Part shown: in pieces, positions 13,733 through 22,830 of the stretch
How positions within the stretch are numbered: the first letter of the stretch is position 1
Layout of the letters: each line of letters begins with the position of its first letter
Source: Oscillospiraceae bacterium
GTDB lineage: Bacteria; Bacillota; Clostridia; Oscillospirales; Oscillospiraceae
Assembly: GCA_015067615.1 (NCBI GenBank)
Contig: SVMD01000003.1
Span: forward strand, 124,001 to 188,000
Reading direction: 5' to 3'
DNA: 64,000 nucleotides
Made by a program: the position numbers and the translations under genes
The notes under the pieces: generated by a model
Seen by the model: the letters and a program-made list of their open reading frames with translations, nothing else
What the model was told of the DNA's origin: nothing
Databases searched by the model: none

Positions 13733-14365
13733 TTATCCGATCAATTCTTCCAGTTTGGCAACCAGATCTTCCGTTTTATCGCAGAAATGGGTGCCGCCCA
13801 CTTCTTCCATATCCGCCTTATCCCGGAAGCCCCAGAGGACGCTTAAGCAGGGCACTCCGGCATTTTGGGCGGTGATCACGTCCACCTCGCTGTCGCCTAC
13901 ATAGACGCAGCTTTCCACGCCGATTTCCGCCATGGCCTTGAAAACCATGTCCGGAGCGGGTTTCCGGGGGCAGTCGGTGCTTTCGCCCCGGGCGTAGATG
14001 CCGGGGAAATAATCCGCACACAGCACCTTCACCGCCTTGTCCGGCTTGTTGGACACGATGGCGATGGGATACTTCTCTTTCAGAATTTCCAGAGCTTCGG
14101 GGATTCCCTCATAAGCCCTGGTTTTGATCTGGCAGTGATTGGGGTACCAGCTCTGGAAGGCATCAAAGGCCGCCTGGCCGTCCACACCCTCCGGCACCGC
14201 CTGGTCGATGAGCCGCCGGGCACCGTTGCCCACAAACCGGCGCACCTCGTCCAGGGTCCGCTCCGGATAGCCCAATTCCCGCAACACATGGTTGGTGCTG
14301 TCGTGAAGGTCCTCCAGGGTGGCAAGCAGGGTGCCGTCCAGGTCGAATAGAATACCGGTTTTCAT
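13733..14365 (-). CDS. HAD-family phosphatase (phosphoglycolate phosphatase-like)
   Basis: A 210-residue HAD subfamily IA hydrolase. Motif I is FDLDGTL (residues 7-13), motif II IVSNKP, motif III lysine in RKPAPDMVF, and motif IV VYVGDSEVDV. An alpha-helical cap (residues about 15-85) gives the Gph/PGP type. The likely reaction is dephosphorylation of 2-phosphoglycolate or another small phosphoester; the substrate is not determined by sequence. The start lies next to the stop of the DnaC-like gene (14367), so it is the last gene of the dnaD-dnaC run. Confidence 0.88.
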   Translation of the reverse strand: MKTGILFDLDGTLLATLEDLHDSTNHVLRELGYPERTLDEVRRFVGNGARRLIDQAVPEGVDGQAAFDAFQSWYPNHCQIKTRAYEGIPEALEILKEKYPIAIVSNKPDKAVKVLCADYFPGIYARGESTDCPRKPAPDMVFKAMAEIGVESCVYVGDSEVDVITAQNAGVPCLSVLWGFRDKADMEEVGGTHFCDKTEDLVAKLEELIG

Positions 14366-14366
14366 A

Positions 14367-15350
14367 TCAGTACCCCCGGTTCTTCAGCACCCGGATATCT
14401 TCGCCGATAAACGCCACCCGGCGGAAGTTGCCCCGGAGCCGGGACACGATCTGAGAGGAATAGCGGCGGGTCAGATCGTCGATGGTCAGATTGGTGGATA
14501 CGATCATGGGCTTGCCGGAGAGCAGCCGGTCATTGATCAGGCTGTAGAGGGCCGCGGTGGTAAATTGGCCGGGCATTTCCGTGCCCAGATCATCCACGAT
14601 CAGCAGATCACACTGGGTATATTTACGGATATCCTCTCGGGCAGCCTCGTCCCCGGAGAATTTAGCCCGTTCCAGATTGGTAAACAGGTGTCCTGCGGAT
14701 TCATAGACCACGCTGTAACCCCGGTCCGCCACGGTTCTGGCAATACAGGCGGAAAGGAAAGTCTTGCCCAGGCCCGTATCACCGGAAAACAGCAGGTTTT
14801 CAGACCGCTCTGTAAAGGTCGTGGCGTACCGGCGGCAGGTCTGGAGGGTCCGCTCCATCACTGCCCGGGGGCTGACGCCCTGCCGGGGATCGGCGAAGTC
14901 GGAATAGTAATCCAACCGGAACTGTTCGAAAGTCTCCCGGCCCACATTCAGGAAGGTCAGTTCTTTCTTCTGCTCCTGGCGGCACAGTTCCCGCAGGCAC
15001 TCGCACATATTGGAACCCACATAGCCCAAACCACCACAGTGATCACAGATGGGGCTTTCATCCAGGAAGCCCTCTTCAAAATTTTCACGGATCAGGTATT
15101 CCCGCTCCCTCTGCAAGGAAAGGTTCTGCTCCTTCACCTGCTCCATGGCCTCCCGGGCATCTGCGCCGGAGGCAAAGGCCAGCCGGGCGGTGACCGCCAT
15201 GGTCTTGCGCAGGAGCATATCAATTTCCCGGATCCGGGGGACCTGAGCATAGGCTTCCGCCAAATGCTGCCGGTTTTCCGACTCCCGGTCCTCCCGAGCC
15301 TCGGCCAGTCTTGCCCGGGCCCGGGCCATAACCTGTGCGCTGTAAGCCAT
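14367..15350 (-). CDS. dnaC: DnaC/DnaI-like replicative helicase loader
   Basis: A 327-residue AAA+ ATPase that should load the replicative helicase. A coiled N-terminal half is followed by a zinc-type cluster (CDHCGGLGYVGSNMCECL, residues about 112-130). Walker A is GDTGLGKT, Walker B LLIVDDLGTE, and the sensor I segment STNLTIDDL. It follows a DnaD-domain gene by three bases, the usual chromosomal primosome arrangement in clostridia. It is clearly different in codon use and sequence from the mobile-element homologue at 5013-5861. Confidence 0.92.
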   Translation of the reverse strand: MAYSAQVMARARARLAEAREDRESENRQHLAEAYAQVPRIREIDMLLRKTMAVTARLAFASGADAREAMEQVKEQNLSLQREREYLIRENFEEGFLDESPICDHCGGLGYVGSNMCECLRELCRQEQKKELTFLNVGRETFEQFRLDYYSDFADPRQGVSPRAVMERTLQTCRRYATTFTERSENLLFSGDTGLGKTFLSACIARTVADRGYSVVYESAGHLFTNLERAKFSGDEAAREDIRKYTQCDLLIVDDLGTEMPGQFTTAALYSLINDRLLSGKPMIVSTNLTIDDLTRRYSSQIVSRLRGNFRRVAFIGEDIRVLKNRGY

Positions 15351-15353
15351 AGT

Positions 15354-16232
15354 TTATGCCTCCTGCATCATTCTCTGAATTGCGGCGATTTCATCCTCGT
15401 CCAGCTGGCGCTGCTTGCCGCTGCCGGGATTTTTCTGATCGCTGTTCTTTACCGCCTCGGCGGTGTGCAGGCCGGAAGCGTGCCAGCGCTGCAGAATCTT
15501 ATTCATATAGGCCCAGTTCATACCGCCGGTATTCAGGCAGGTACGCTCGTAGGCCTCCAAAATTGCGCTTTCTTCGAAGCCCATGTCCAGCCAGGAGGAA
15601 GCATAGCGCTCCTCCGCAGCAGTCAGGTTCCGGCCCCGGATCTGCAGGATCTGCATCAGCCGCCCCAGCCGGGAATGGCGGACATTCTGGGTCTGGATGT
15701 AGGCCGCCGCCTCCTCCACCGAGTCGATGCCCCGCTCGGCCCAGGCGTAGGCCTCCTTCTCAATGGTCCGCAGGGAGGGATTCCGGCTGCTGCCCTTCTG
15801 ACGGGCCCGGTCCCGGCAGAAGCTCACCAGAATGGAGATCACCTCAGGGCTCATGCCAAGATAACGGACAAAGCCCAGCAGGATCTTTAATTCCTCGGTG
15901 TTTAAGGACCTGCCCAGCTGCCGCTGGATCTCGCCGTAGAGGGCGCGGAAATCGTTGTCGCCGTCCATTGCTTCCAGCACATCCCGCTCGGAGTAGCTGG
16001 GCCGCTCCCCTGCCAGGACTCTGGCAGGCTTTTCATCGGTCCACAGCCCCAGCTGCCGCAGCACCGCGGCGGCGCAGGAAATGCGGGACTCGTTCAGCCG
16101 CAGGTCCTCCCCGGCCTGTTCCAGGGAATTTTCACTTTTTAAATATATGTACAGCAGCGCCGCGTCGGGACTGGCCGCGCTGAGCAGCCGGCGCACATCG
16201 GCAGCGGGCATGGAAAGGGCTTCAAAAATCAT
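15354..16232 (-). CDS. dnaD: DnaD-domain replication protein
   Basis: A 292-residue DnaD/DnaB-like primosomal protein. The N-terminal 80 residues form a winged-helix part (LLYIYLKSENSLEQAGEDLR). A DnaD domain lies near residues 200-255, with ESAILEAYERTCLNTGGMNW and YMNKILQRWHASGLHT giving the usual YxxILxxW pattern. It should act with the adjacent helicase loader at replication initiation or restart. ATG 16232 is the only good start. Confidence 0.88.
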   Translation of the reverse strand: MIFEALSMPAADVRRLLSAASPDAALLYIYLKSENSLEQAGEDLRLNESRISCAAAVLRQLGLWTDEKPARVLAGERPSYSERDVLEAMDGDNDFRALYGEIQRQLGRSLNTEELKILLGFVRYLGMSPEVISILVSFCRDRARQKGSSRNPSLRTIEKEAYAWAERGIDSVEEAAAYIQTQNVRHSRLGRLMQILQIRGRNLTAAEERYASSWLDMGFEESAILEAYERTCLNTGGMNWAYMNKILQRWHASGLHTAEAVKNSDQKNPGSGKQRQLDEDEIAAIQRMMQEA

Positions 16233-16425
16233 AGGGAATCCTCACACAGATAATTCGTCAGTACCTTGTATTATAGCACAGTTTTCCCCCGGGCTCAACG
16301 GCTTTTCGTCCCGGAAAATCAGACAAATTCCCCCAGCTTTTTTGGATGGACACAGCATCTTGTGTCTGCGTCATGGCTTGTGCCCTACTGCCCCACTTTC
16401 TTTGCCGAAATGCAGATTCTCTCAA

Positions 16426-16454
16426 TTGACTTTAGACCGTTTTCACGGTATGAT
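16426..16454 (+). promoter_or_regulatory. Sigma-A promoter of alpha-glucosidase gene
   Basis: TTGACT (16426-16431), 17-base spacer, TATGAT (16449-16454). It lies 40 bases upstream of the ATG, with the cre-like site just downstream of the -10. Confidence 0.85.
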
Positions 16455-16462
16455 ACATGTGT

Positions 16463-16477
16463 ATGGAAACGTTTAAA
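16463..16477 (+). promoter_or_regulatory. cre/LacI-type operator upstream of GH13 gene
   Basis: ATGGAAACGTTTAAA fits the catabolite-responsive element consensus (WTGNAANCGNWNNCW) at all but one position. It overlaps the expected transcription start, where CcpA or a LacI-family repressor would block transcription. Two further ATGGAAACGTTT cores occur at 33343-33354 (minus) and 53309-53320. Confidence 0.7.
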
Positions 16478-16494
16478 TTTAAGAGGTGCATCTT

Positions 16495-18102
16495 ATGAAT
16501 ACAACTCCCAAATGGTGGCAGAAGGCTGTCATCTATGAAGTATACCCCCGCAGCTTCCAGGACTCCGACGGCGACGGCATCGGCGACATTCCCGGCCTCA
16601 TCTCCCGCCTGGACTACATCAAATCTCTGGGCGTGGACGCCATCTGGCTGGGCCCGGTGTTCAAATCCCCCCAGGACGACAACGGCTACGACATCTCCGA
16701 CTACCAGGACATCGATCCCCTCTTTGGCTCCCTGGCAGACATGAAGCGCCTGCTGGACGAGGCCAACGCAAGAGGCCTGAAGATCATCGTGGACATGGTC
16801 CTGAACCACACCTCCGACGAGCATCCCTGGTTCATGGAAGCAAAGAAGGACCGGACAAATCCCAAGCACGACTGGTACGTCTGGCGTGACGGCACCCCCG
16901 ACTGCCCGCCCAACGATATGCTCTCCACCTTCGGCGGCTCCGCCTGGCAGTGGTGCGAGGACTGCCAGCAGTTCTACTTCCACCAGTACTCCGTCAAGCA
17001 GCCGGACCTGAACTGGGATAATCCCGAAGTCCGCCATGCCCTCTACGACATGATGAACTGGTGGGCGGACAACGGCGCCGGCGGCTTCCGCCTGGACGTC
17101 ATCGACTCCGTGGCCAAGGTTCCCGACGAGAAGATCACCGCCGAGGGTCCCAACCTGCACAAGTACATCAAGGAAATGTCCGCCGCGGTCCTGAAGGGCC
17201 GTGACCTGGTCACCGTGGGCGAGTGCTGGAGCGCCACCCCCGAGACCGCTCAGCTCTGGTCCAACCCCGACGGTTCGGAGCTCTCCATGGTGTTCCAGTT
17301 CGAGCATATCTGCCTGGACCAGGATGGCCCCTTCAAGTGGGACCTGAAGAAGCTGCCCATGGCTGATTTGAAGCGTGTTATGAGAAGATGGCAGACCGAG
17401 CTCACCGGTAAGGGCTGGAACAGCCTGTTCTGGGAGAACCACGACCTGCCCAGAATCGTATCCCGCTGGGGCGACGGCTCCGAGAAGGCCGCCACCATGC
17501 TGGCCACCGTCCTCTTTGGCATGCAGGGCACCCCCTACATCTTCCAGGGTCAGGAAATCGGTATGACCAACGTAAAATACGAACTGGAGGACTACCGGGA
17601 CATCGAGATCCGGAATATGGCCGCCGAGCGTCTGGCCGATGGCTACTCTCTGGAATCTGTCATGGAATCCATCCACGCCAAGGGCCGGGACAATGCCCGG
17701 ACTCCCATGCAGTGGAACGCAGGGGAGAACGCCGGCTTCACCACCGGCAAGCCCTGGATCAAGGTCAATCCCAACTACACCACTCTGAACGTGGAGGCCC
17801 AGGAGAAGGATCCTAACTCCGTGCTGAATTACTACCGGTATCTGGTGCAGCTGCGCAAAGAGCAGGATGTGATCCGGGACGGTGACTACACCGAGATCAT
17901 GCCCGACTGGGACAACATCTTCGCCTACTCCCGTGACGATGGGAACAAGAAGCTCACCGTCCTGGCCAATTTCTCCGGCGAAACCGTGGAGTATCCCGCC
18001 TGGACTGTGGATACCGCCGGTGAGCCCATCCTGTGTAACTACGGCTCCTGGCCCGAAGAGGGTCTGCTGCGCCCCTGGGAAGCCGTTATGTATCTGAAAT
18101 AA
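16495..18102 (+). CDS. GH13 alpha-glucosidase (oligo-1,6-glucosidase-like)
   Basis: A 535-residue family GH13 enzyme, probably hydrolysing alpha-1,6 or alpha-1,4 glucosidic bonds of short oligosaccharides in the cytoplasm (no signal peptide). The (beta/alpha)8 motifs are in order: DMVLNHTSDEHPWF, the nucleophile Asp in GGFRLDVIDSVAK, the acid Glu in VGECWS, and ENHDLPRIVSRWGD. A C-terminal beta domain follows. The calcium-type loop DSDGDGIGDIPG near residue 20 is typical of the subfamily. ATG 16495 has AGAGGTG upstream and is preferred to GTG 16486. A galE gene follows behind its own promoter, so the two may cooperate in sugar use. Confidence 0.95.
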   Translation: MNTTPKWWQKAVIYEVYPRSFQDSDGDGIGDIPGLISRLDYIKSLGVDAIWLGPVFKSPQDDNGYDISDYQDIDPLFGSLADMKRLLDEANARGLKIIVDMVLNHTSDEHPWFMEAKKDRTNPKHDWYVWRDGTPDCPPNDMLSTFGGSAWQWCEDCQQFYFHQYSVKQPDLNWDNPEVRHALYDMMNWWADNGAGGFRLDVIDSVAKVPDEKITAEGPNLHKYIKEMSAAVLKGRDLVTVGECWSATPETAQLWSNPDGSELSMVFQFEHICLDQDGPFKWDLKKLPMADLKRVMRRWQTELTGKGWNSLFWENHDLPRIVSRWGDGSEKAATMLATVLFGMQGTPYIFQGQEIGMTNVKYELEDYRDIEIRNMAAERLADGYSLESVMESIHAKGRDNARTPMQWNAGENAGFTTGKPWIKVNPNYTTLNVEAQEKDPNSVLNYYRYLVQLRKEQDVIRDGDYTEIMPDWDNIFAYSRDDGNKKLTVLANFSGETVEYPAWTVDTAGEPILCNYGSWPEEGLLRPWEAVMYLK

Positions 18103-18125
18103 TACCAATATAGTCGCTTTTGCCC

Positions 18126-18154
18126 TTTACAACGAAAGATTTCCGCATTAAAAT
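18126..18154 (+). promoter_or_regulatory. Sigma-A promoter of galE
   Basis: TTTACA (18126-18131), 17-base spacer, TAAAAT (18149-18154), 38 bases before the galE ATG. Confidence 0.8.
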
Positions 18155-18191
18155 AGTAGTACGATCCAAAAAATAAACGGAGGTATAAGCT

Positions 18192-19208
18192 ATGAATGTT
18201 CTGGTTACCGGCGGCGCGGGCTACATCGGTTCCCACACCTGTGTGGAGCTGATCGAGACCGGCCACACCCCCATCGTTGTGGATAATCTGTACAATTCCA
18301 GTGCCAAGAGCCTGGAGCGGGTCAAGGAGATCACCGGCGTTTCCGTCAAGTTCTACGAGGGAGATGTCCGTGACGAGGCTCTGCTGAACAAAATCTTTGA
18401 CGAGAACGAGATCGGCGCTGTCATTCACTTTGCCGGCCTGAAGGCTGTGGGCGAGTCCGTCGCCAAGCCCCTGGCTTACTACGACAACAATCTTGTTTCC
18501 ACCATGGTGCTGGCCCGGGTCATGGGCAATCGTGGCTGCAAAAAGATCATCTTCTCCTCCTCTGCCACCGTTTACTCCGGTGATAATGAGATGCCCCTGC
18601 GGGAAAATTCCAAGACCGGCAACTGCACCAACCCCTACGGCTGGACCAAGTACATGTGCGAGCAGATCCTCCGGGATATCGCCAAGGCCGATCCCGATTG
18701 GTCCGTCGTCCTGCTGCGCTACTTCAATCCTGTCGGCGCCCACAAGTCCGGCAAGATCGGCGAGCATCCCAATGGCATCCCCAACAACCTGATGCCCTTC
18801 ATCTCCCAGACCGCCATCGGCAAGCGCAAGCAGCTGAGCGTCTTCGGCAACGACTACGACACCCATGACGGCACCGGCGTCCGGGACTACATCCATGTGG
18901 TGGACCTGGCCAAGGGTCATGTGGCTGCTGTGAACTACATGCAGGACAACAAGGGCGAATCCGTGTTCAACCTGGGCACCGGCACCGGCTACTCCGTGCT
19001 GGACATGGTCAAGGCTTTCGAGACCGCCAATGGCATCCCCGTTCCCTACGTCATCGCCGAGCGCCGTCCCGGCGACCTGGCCACCTGCTACGCCGATCCC
19101 ACCAAGTCCCGGGAGGTCCTGGGCTGGGTGGCTGAGCACGACCAGACCGACATGTGCCGCGACACCTGGAACTGGCAGAGCCAGAATCCCAACGGCTTCG
19201 ACGACTAA
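18192..19208 (+). CDS. galE: UDP-glucose 4-epimerase
   Basis: A 338-residue short-chain dehydrogenase-type epimerase that interconverts UDP-glucose and UDP-galactose using bound NAD. The N-terminal [16 protein letters not shown] is the nucleotide-binding motif, SSSATVYS gives the catalytic Ser/Thr region, and [12 protein letters not shown] contains the YxxxK pair. RYFNPVGAH and the C-terminal [12 protein letters not shown] are typical of GalE. Length is exact for the family. RBS GGAGGTATAAGCT precedes the ATG. It has its own promoter and terminator. Confidence 0.97.
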   Translation: MNVLVTGGAGYIGSHTCVELIETGHTPIVVDNLYNSSAKSLERVKEITGVSVKFYEGDVRDEALLNKIFDENEIGAVIHFAGLKAVGESVAKPLAYYDNNLVSTMVLARVMGNRGCKKIIFSSSATVYSGDNEMPLRENSKTGNCTNPYGWTKYMCEQILRDIAKADPDWSVVLLRYFNPVGAHKSGKIGEHPNGIPNNLMPFISQTAIGKRKQLSVFGNDYDTHDGTGVRDYIHVVDLAKGHVAAVNYMQDNKGESVFNLGTGTGYSVLDMVKAFETANGIPVPYVIAERRPGDLATCYADPTKSREVLGWVAEHDQTDMCRDTWNWQSQNPNGFDD

Positions 19209-19217
19209 TCTCAACAC

Positions 19218-19250
19218 AAAAACCAGGCACCCCAGGGTGCCTGGTTTTTT
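19218..19250 (+). terminator. galE terminator
   Basis: A 15-bp stem (AAAAACCAGGCACCC / GGGTGCCTGGTTTTT) ending in a T-run, 10 bases after the stop codon. Confidence 0.95.
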
Positions 19251-19267
19251 CTTTGCACGGTACCAAA

Positions 19268-19416
19268 CTTGGCTCCCCCTTTGGGGGGAGCTGGCACCGC
19301 TTAAGCGGTGACTGAGAGGGCAAGCCAAATTGCGACACCCTCTCCGTCAGCCTTCGGCTGCCACCTCTCCCAGGGTGAGAGGCAAGGCGGCGTTCCGCCG
19401 CTAAACACTAATTTAC
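19268..19416. repeat. Two-armed hairpin repeat with one terminal repeat
   Basis: The left arm (GGCTCCCCCTTTGGGGGGAGC then CACCGCTTAAGCGGTG, ACTGAGAGGG) and right arm (CCCTCTCCGTCAGCC, hairpin, CCTCTCCCAGGGTGAGAGG) match the other members of this family. Only the right terminal repeat (CTAAACACTAATTTAC, 19401-19416) is present; the left side abuts the galE terminator. Confidence 0.8.
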
Positions 19417-19538
19417 AGATCCTGCAAATCCGCGAAGGGCAGGTCATTTTCCAGATTGTCCCGGGCCAGATCGTTGTCGATGGGGCCGTGGGAACGGGAG
19501 ATGGGCCGCTCCCGGTCCAGTCGTTCCTTTTTCGTCAT
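19413..19538 (-). CDS. Small hypothetical protein (41 residues)
   Basis: A short, charged reading frame: it opens MTKKERLDRERPISRSHGP and ends NDLPFADLQDL. ATG 19538 has GAGGTG exactly six bases upstream, better than the in-frame ATG at 19544. Codon use matches neighbouring genes (CTG, GCC, GAC rich). No family is recognised. Its stop codon lies inside the terminal repeat of the adjacent palindromic element, so the element may have set the present C-terminus. It precedes no obvious partner; the histidine kinase gene ends 70 bases away and is read in the same direction. Confidence 0.6.
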   Translation of the reverse strand: MTKKERLDRERPISRSHGPIDNDLARDNLENDLPFADLQDL

Positions 19539-19630
19539 TTTCATCACCTCAGAGGTTAGTCTAAGCAGAAAACAGATACCTATGCACGCAGAAGCACCCC
19601 CGGAGGATGATCCTCCGGGGGTTCGCTTGA

Positions 19631-21982
19631 TTATTCGATCTTTGCCGCCGGGAACACCAGCGTGACCTTGAACAGGTCGCCGTCCACCAGCAGCTGCAAT
19701 TGTCCCTTCTGCAGCTCCATGAGGCTCTGGGCAATGTTCAGGCCCAGACCGCTTCCCTCGGTGTTTCGGGAAGCGTCACCCCGGACGAACCGTTCTAAGA
19801 GCTCGTCGGCGCTGACGTTCAGCTCCTCCCGGGAGATATTCTTCATGGAGATCAGCACCTTCCCCTCCAGCTCCATCAGGTCGATGTAAAGCCGGGTGCC
19901 GGGGAGGGCGTATTTGTAGGCGTTGCTGAGGAGGTTACTCAGCACCCGCCAGGCCAGCCGTCCGTCCGCCTTCATGTAGATGGGCGTCTCCGGCTGCCGG
20001 AACACCGGGGTCAGGGAGATCCGCTCGAATTTATCGGAAAATTCGCCCAGAGCCTGGTTCACTGCCTCCACCGCGTCCACGGCGGAGATCTCCACGGTCA
20101 TATTGCCGGTGCTGGCCTTGCTCATCTCCATCAGGTCGTCGATGAGCTTTTTCAGCTGGCCGGACTGCCGGGACAGGACCTCCAGGTACATTTCCTGCTC
20201 CTCCTCCGTGTGGGGCTTTTGCAGCAGGTCCACATAGTTGATGATGGAGGTCAGGGGGGTCTTGATGTCGTGGGATACATTGGTGATCAGCTCCGTCTTC
20301 ATCCGCTCGGACTTCAGCTGCTTCTGGGCGGCCACCACCGCCACATCCGCCAGGGCATTTAAGTCCCCGGCGAACTCCTTGAAGGAACCGATCAGGTTCT
20401 TGTCACCAACCTTGGTTTCCAGATCGCCCTTGCCCATCCGCTTGGTGGCATCCATCAGGACACCAAAGCTCATGGAGCCGTAGACGATCACCGCAAAACT
20501 CAGACACAGGGCCAAAACCAGCATTCCCTCGGACCTGGTCAGCAGGGCAAAGGTCACACCGATCAGCAGCACTGCTCCGGTAAGAAGCCACTGCCAGATC
20601 AGGGGCAGCAGGCCATAGAAATGGGCCAGCTGTCTTCCGCACCAGAAAAAGGCGGTTTTCACGCTGTTCCATGCCCAGCGGCAGAGCCGGAGGAAGATAT
20701 CCCAGAGCTTCACCACCACGCCCCAGGCCCAAGTGAACAGGGCCACGGTCCAGAGCTTCAGCTTACCGAAGACCTTTTTCAGGAAACCGGGCAGCCGGTC
20801 GAAGATCCAGACGCACGCATCGATAAACTTGTTCCACAGCCAGACGATCAGCCCCAGGCACCGGCCGATGACGGAATTACGCCACCAGTAGTGATCGGGG
20901 GTCTTGAACTGGGCCGCGCAGGCAAAGAGGAACGCCACAATAACCAGGCTTACCGCGAAGCCCCCCAGCACCGCTGTGGGAATCAGGATCTTCGGCATCT
21001 CCCGCAGCAGGAAATACAGCACCTCCGCGCCGATGGCCACCGCCGCGCATGCCAAAAATCCAACGCCCACCAGATAAAGATCCAGGGGGATGCAGTTCAG
21101 GCCCCCGGCCTTGATTTCTTCGGTTCCCTTCTTCCGTCCCGCGGACACACAGAGCCAGACCATGAACACCGCAAAGCTCAGGGCACTGATGCCCAACACC
21201 CAGAACAGCGCCTGGCGCACATTCCAGATCTGCCGCAGCAGGGTCCAGCCGTATTCCTCCGGCATGGCATCCGGCAGCAGATAAAGCTCTACGGTATAGG
21301 GAGGCAGATTCCGGTACGTGAAGGCGAACTCCACCATCCGATCCAGCTCGTAGTCGTAATACCGATCGTAGTGCAGCTCCGTGCCCTTTGCCATCTGGGC
21401 TCCCATAGCCGCAGCTTCAGCATTCTCCTCCTGAGAAGTTGTTACAGGGGCAGTCGGTTCGGTGGTTTCCGCAGGTACACTTTCCGATTCCTGGGGAATG
21501 GTATTCTGTGTTTCCGGGTTGGTTACCGGCGGCACATCAATCAGCTGGTAATCCCCCGGTTCCTCCAGAACCTGCACCAGGACCCGGTAACGCAGATTGG
21601 TCACCACCATCTCATAGCCGGTACCCCCTTCCGGGGCATCCTCCATGGTGGATTCCACCACATTGCCCAGTTCATCCCGGATAGTATAGAAGAAGGAGCC
21701 GTAGCGGAAGGTATCGTACCGCCAGGTAATACCGAAATACTCATTGAGATATTCCTCCGGCAGATTGCCCAGATTCAGCGACACATACCGGTGGACCAGA
21801 TTCACCGCGTAGTTCTGCCGGGTGGAATGCATGGATTCATTGTAATATTCGTCGAAGGAGTTGTCGTACAGGTCCGTGGCGGCCAGGCCGATGATCCCCG
21901 CGGCACTGCCCACACAGACCAACAGGGAAAGGGCCGCCAGACACAGTGCGATAAACTTCACCGCGATGGAGTGGCGCATCAT
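19631..21982 (-). CDS. Membrane sensor histidine kinase
   Basis: A 783-residue sensor kinase. TM1 is at residues about 8-32, followed by an extracellular domain of about 230 residues containing a Pro/Thr/Glu-rich linker. Five or more further TM segments lie between about 265 and 515, more than in a standard two-TM kinase. The HAMP-like/DHp part has the phosphorylated His571 in SHDIKTPL, the N-box at LLSNAYKYA and the G-box SGLGLN (744-749). It should phosphorylate the response regulator encoded just upstream (ATGA overlap at 21979-21982). The stimulus is unknown; the large membrane section suggests sensing in or at the membrane. Confidence 0.92.
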   Translation of the reverse strand: MMRHSIAVKFIALCLAALSLLVCVGSAAGIIGLAATDLYDNSFDEYYNESMHSTRQNYAVNLVHRYVSLNLGNLPEEYLNEYFGITWRYDTFRYGSFFYTIRDELGNVVESTMEDAPEGGTGYEMVVTNLRYRVLVQVLEEPGDYQLIDVPPVTNPETQNTIPQESESVPAETTEPTAPVTTSQEENAEAAAMGAQMAKGTELHYDRYYDYELDRMVEFAFTYRNLPPYTVELYLLPDAMPEEYGWTLLRQIWNVRQALFWVLGISALSFAVFMVWLCVSAGRKKGTEEIKAGGLNCIPLDLYLVGVGFLACAAVAIGAEVLYFLLREMPKILIPTAVLGGFAVSLVIVAFLFACAAQFKTPDHYWWRNSVIGRCLGLIVWLWNKFIDACVWIFDRLPGFLKKVFGKLKLWTVALFTWAWGVVVKLWDIFLRLCRWAWNSVKTAFFWCGRQLAHFYGLLPLIWQWLLTGAVLLIGVTFALLTRSEGMLVLALCLSFAVIVYGSMSFGVLMDATKRMGKGDLETKVGDKNLIGSFKEFAGDLNALADVAVVAAQKQLKSERMKTELITNVSHDIKTPLTSIINYVDLLQKPHTEEEQEMYLEVLSRQSGQLKKLIDDLMEMSKASTGNMTVEISAVDAVEAVNQALGEFSDKFERISLTPVFRQPETPIYMKADGRLAWRVLSNLLSNAYKYALPGTRLYIDLMELEGKVLISMKNISREELNVSADELLERFVRGDASRNTEGSGLGLNIAQSLMELQKGQLQLLVDGDLFKVTLVFPAAKIE

Positions 21983-22674
21983 TTTCCTCCTTCCATTTTA
22001 TAGCCCTGGCCCCAGACCACCTTCAGGTACCGGGGTTCGGAGGGGTTGATCTCGATCTTCTCCCGCAGGTGACGGATATGGACGGCTACGGCGCCTTCGC
22101 TGCCCAAAGCCGCCTCCTGCCAGACGGATTCATAGAGGGTCTTGGTGGAAAATACCTTGCCGGGGTTCTTCATCAGCAGATGCAGAATGGAATATTCCGT
22201 GGGAGTCAGGGAAACAGTCTCCCCCTCCACGGTGACGGTCTTGGTCCGGTCGTCCAGGGTGATGCCGCCGATGCTCACAAGATTGCTGTCCTGCTCCGGG
22301 CGGCTTCCCAAAAGGGCGTAGCGGCGCAGCTGGGACCGGACTCTGGCCAGCACCTCCACAGGGACGAAGGGCTTGGTCACATAGTCATCGGCACCCACGT
22401 TGAGGCCCAGCACCATATCCTCGGTCTCGGATTTGGCGGTGAGCAGAATGATGGGCACGTTGGAAAATTCCCGGATCTTGGAAATGGCGGTGATGCCGTC
22501 CATGACGGGCATCATCACATCCAGCAAAATCAGGTGGATCTCGTTGTTCTTCACCACTTCCAGGGCTTCCTTGCCGGTATAGGCGGTAAACAGCCGGTAG
22601 CCCTCGGGCTTCAAATAGATCTTCAGGGCATTGACGATGTCCGGCTGGTCATCGCAGATAAGCACATTGTACAT
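21979..22674 (-). CDS. OmpR/PhoB-family response regulator
   Basis: A 231-residue response regulator. The receiver domain (residues 1-120) has the acidic pair DD (8-9), phospho-accepting Asp52 in LLDVMMP, the Thr of LLTAKSE and Lys in VTKPF. The C-terminal winged helix (about 130-228) has SLTPTEYSILHLLMKNPGKV and AVAVHIRHLREKIE. It is first in a two-gene operon with the kinase. A promoter with TATAAT at 22708-22713 (minus strand) and paired TTCTTAAGATGA repeats upstream suggests autoregulation. Confidence 0.95.
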   Translation of the reverse strand: MYNVLICDDQPDIVNALKIYLKPEGYRLFTAYTGKEALEVVKNNEIHLILLDVMMPVMDGITAISKIREFSNVPIILLTAKSETEDMVLGLNVGADDYVTKPFVPVEVLARVRSQLRRYALLGSRPEQDSNLVSIGGITLDDRTKTVTVEGETVSLTPTEYSILHLLMKNPGKVFSTKTLYESVWQEAALGSEGAVAVHIRHLREKIEINPSEPRYLKVVWGQGYKMEGGK

Positions 22675-22722
22675 GGGTCATGACCCTCCTTCTCTTTCTC
22701 TGGCACTATTATACCACTTCAA

Positions 22723-22757
22723 TTCTTAAGATGAAAGAGGTTCGTTTCTTAAGATGA
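22723..22757. promoter_or_regulatory. Paired direct repeats between response regulator and mscS
   Basis: TTCTTAAGATGA occurs at 22723-22734 and again at 22746-22757, a 23-base period (about two helical turns). The pair overlaps the expected -35 region of the response-regulator promoter and lies just upstream of the mscS -35. It is a good candidate binding site for the phosphorylated response regulator. Confidence 0.6.
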
Positions 22758-22766
22758 TATTAACCC

Positions 22767-22794
22767 TTGTCAAATGGTAAAATGATGCTATAAT
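22767..22794 (+). promoter_or_regulatory. Promoter of mscS-like gene
   Basis: TTGTCA (22767-22772), 16-base spacer, TATAAT (22789-22794) with an upstream TG (extended -10). Confidence 0.8.
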
Positions 22795-22830
22795 AGCTTT
22801 GACTTAATTTTTAGCAAAGGAGAAATTACA

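Noticed and set aside
16432-18108. Long open frame antisense to the alpha-glucosidase
   Set aside because: Shadow of the GH13 gene; no ribosome site or recognisable motif.
18039-19328. Long open frame antisense to galE
   Set aside because: Shadow frame that also runs through the galE terminator and a repeat arm.
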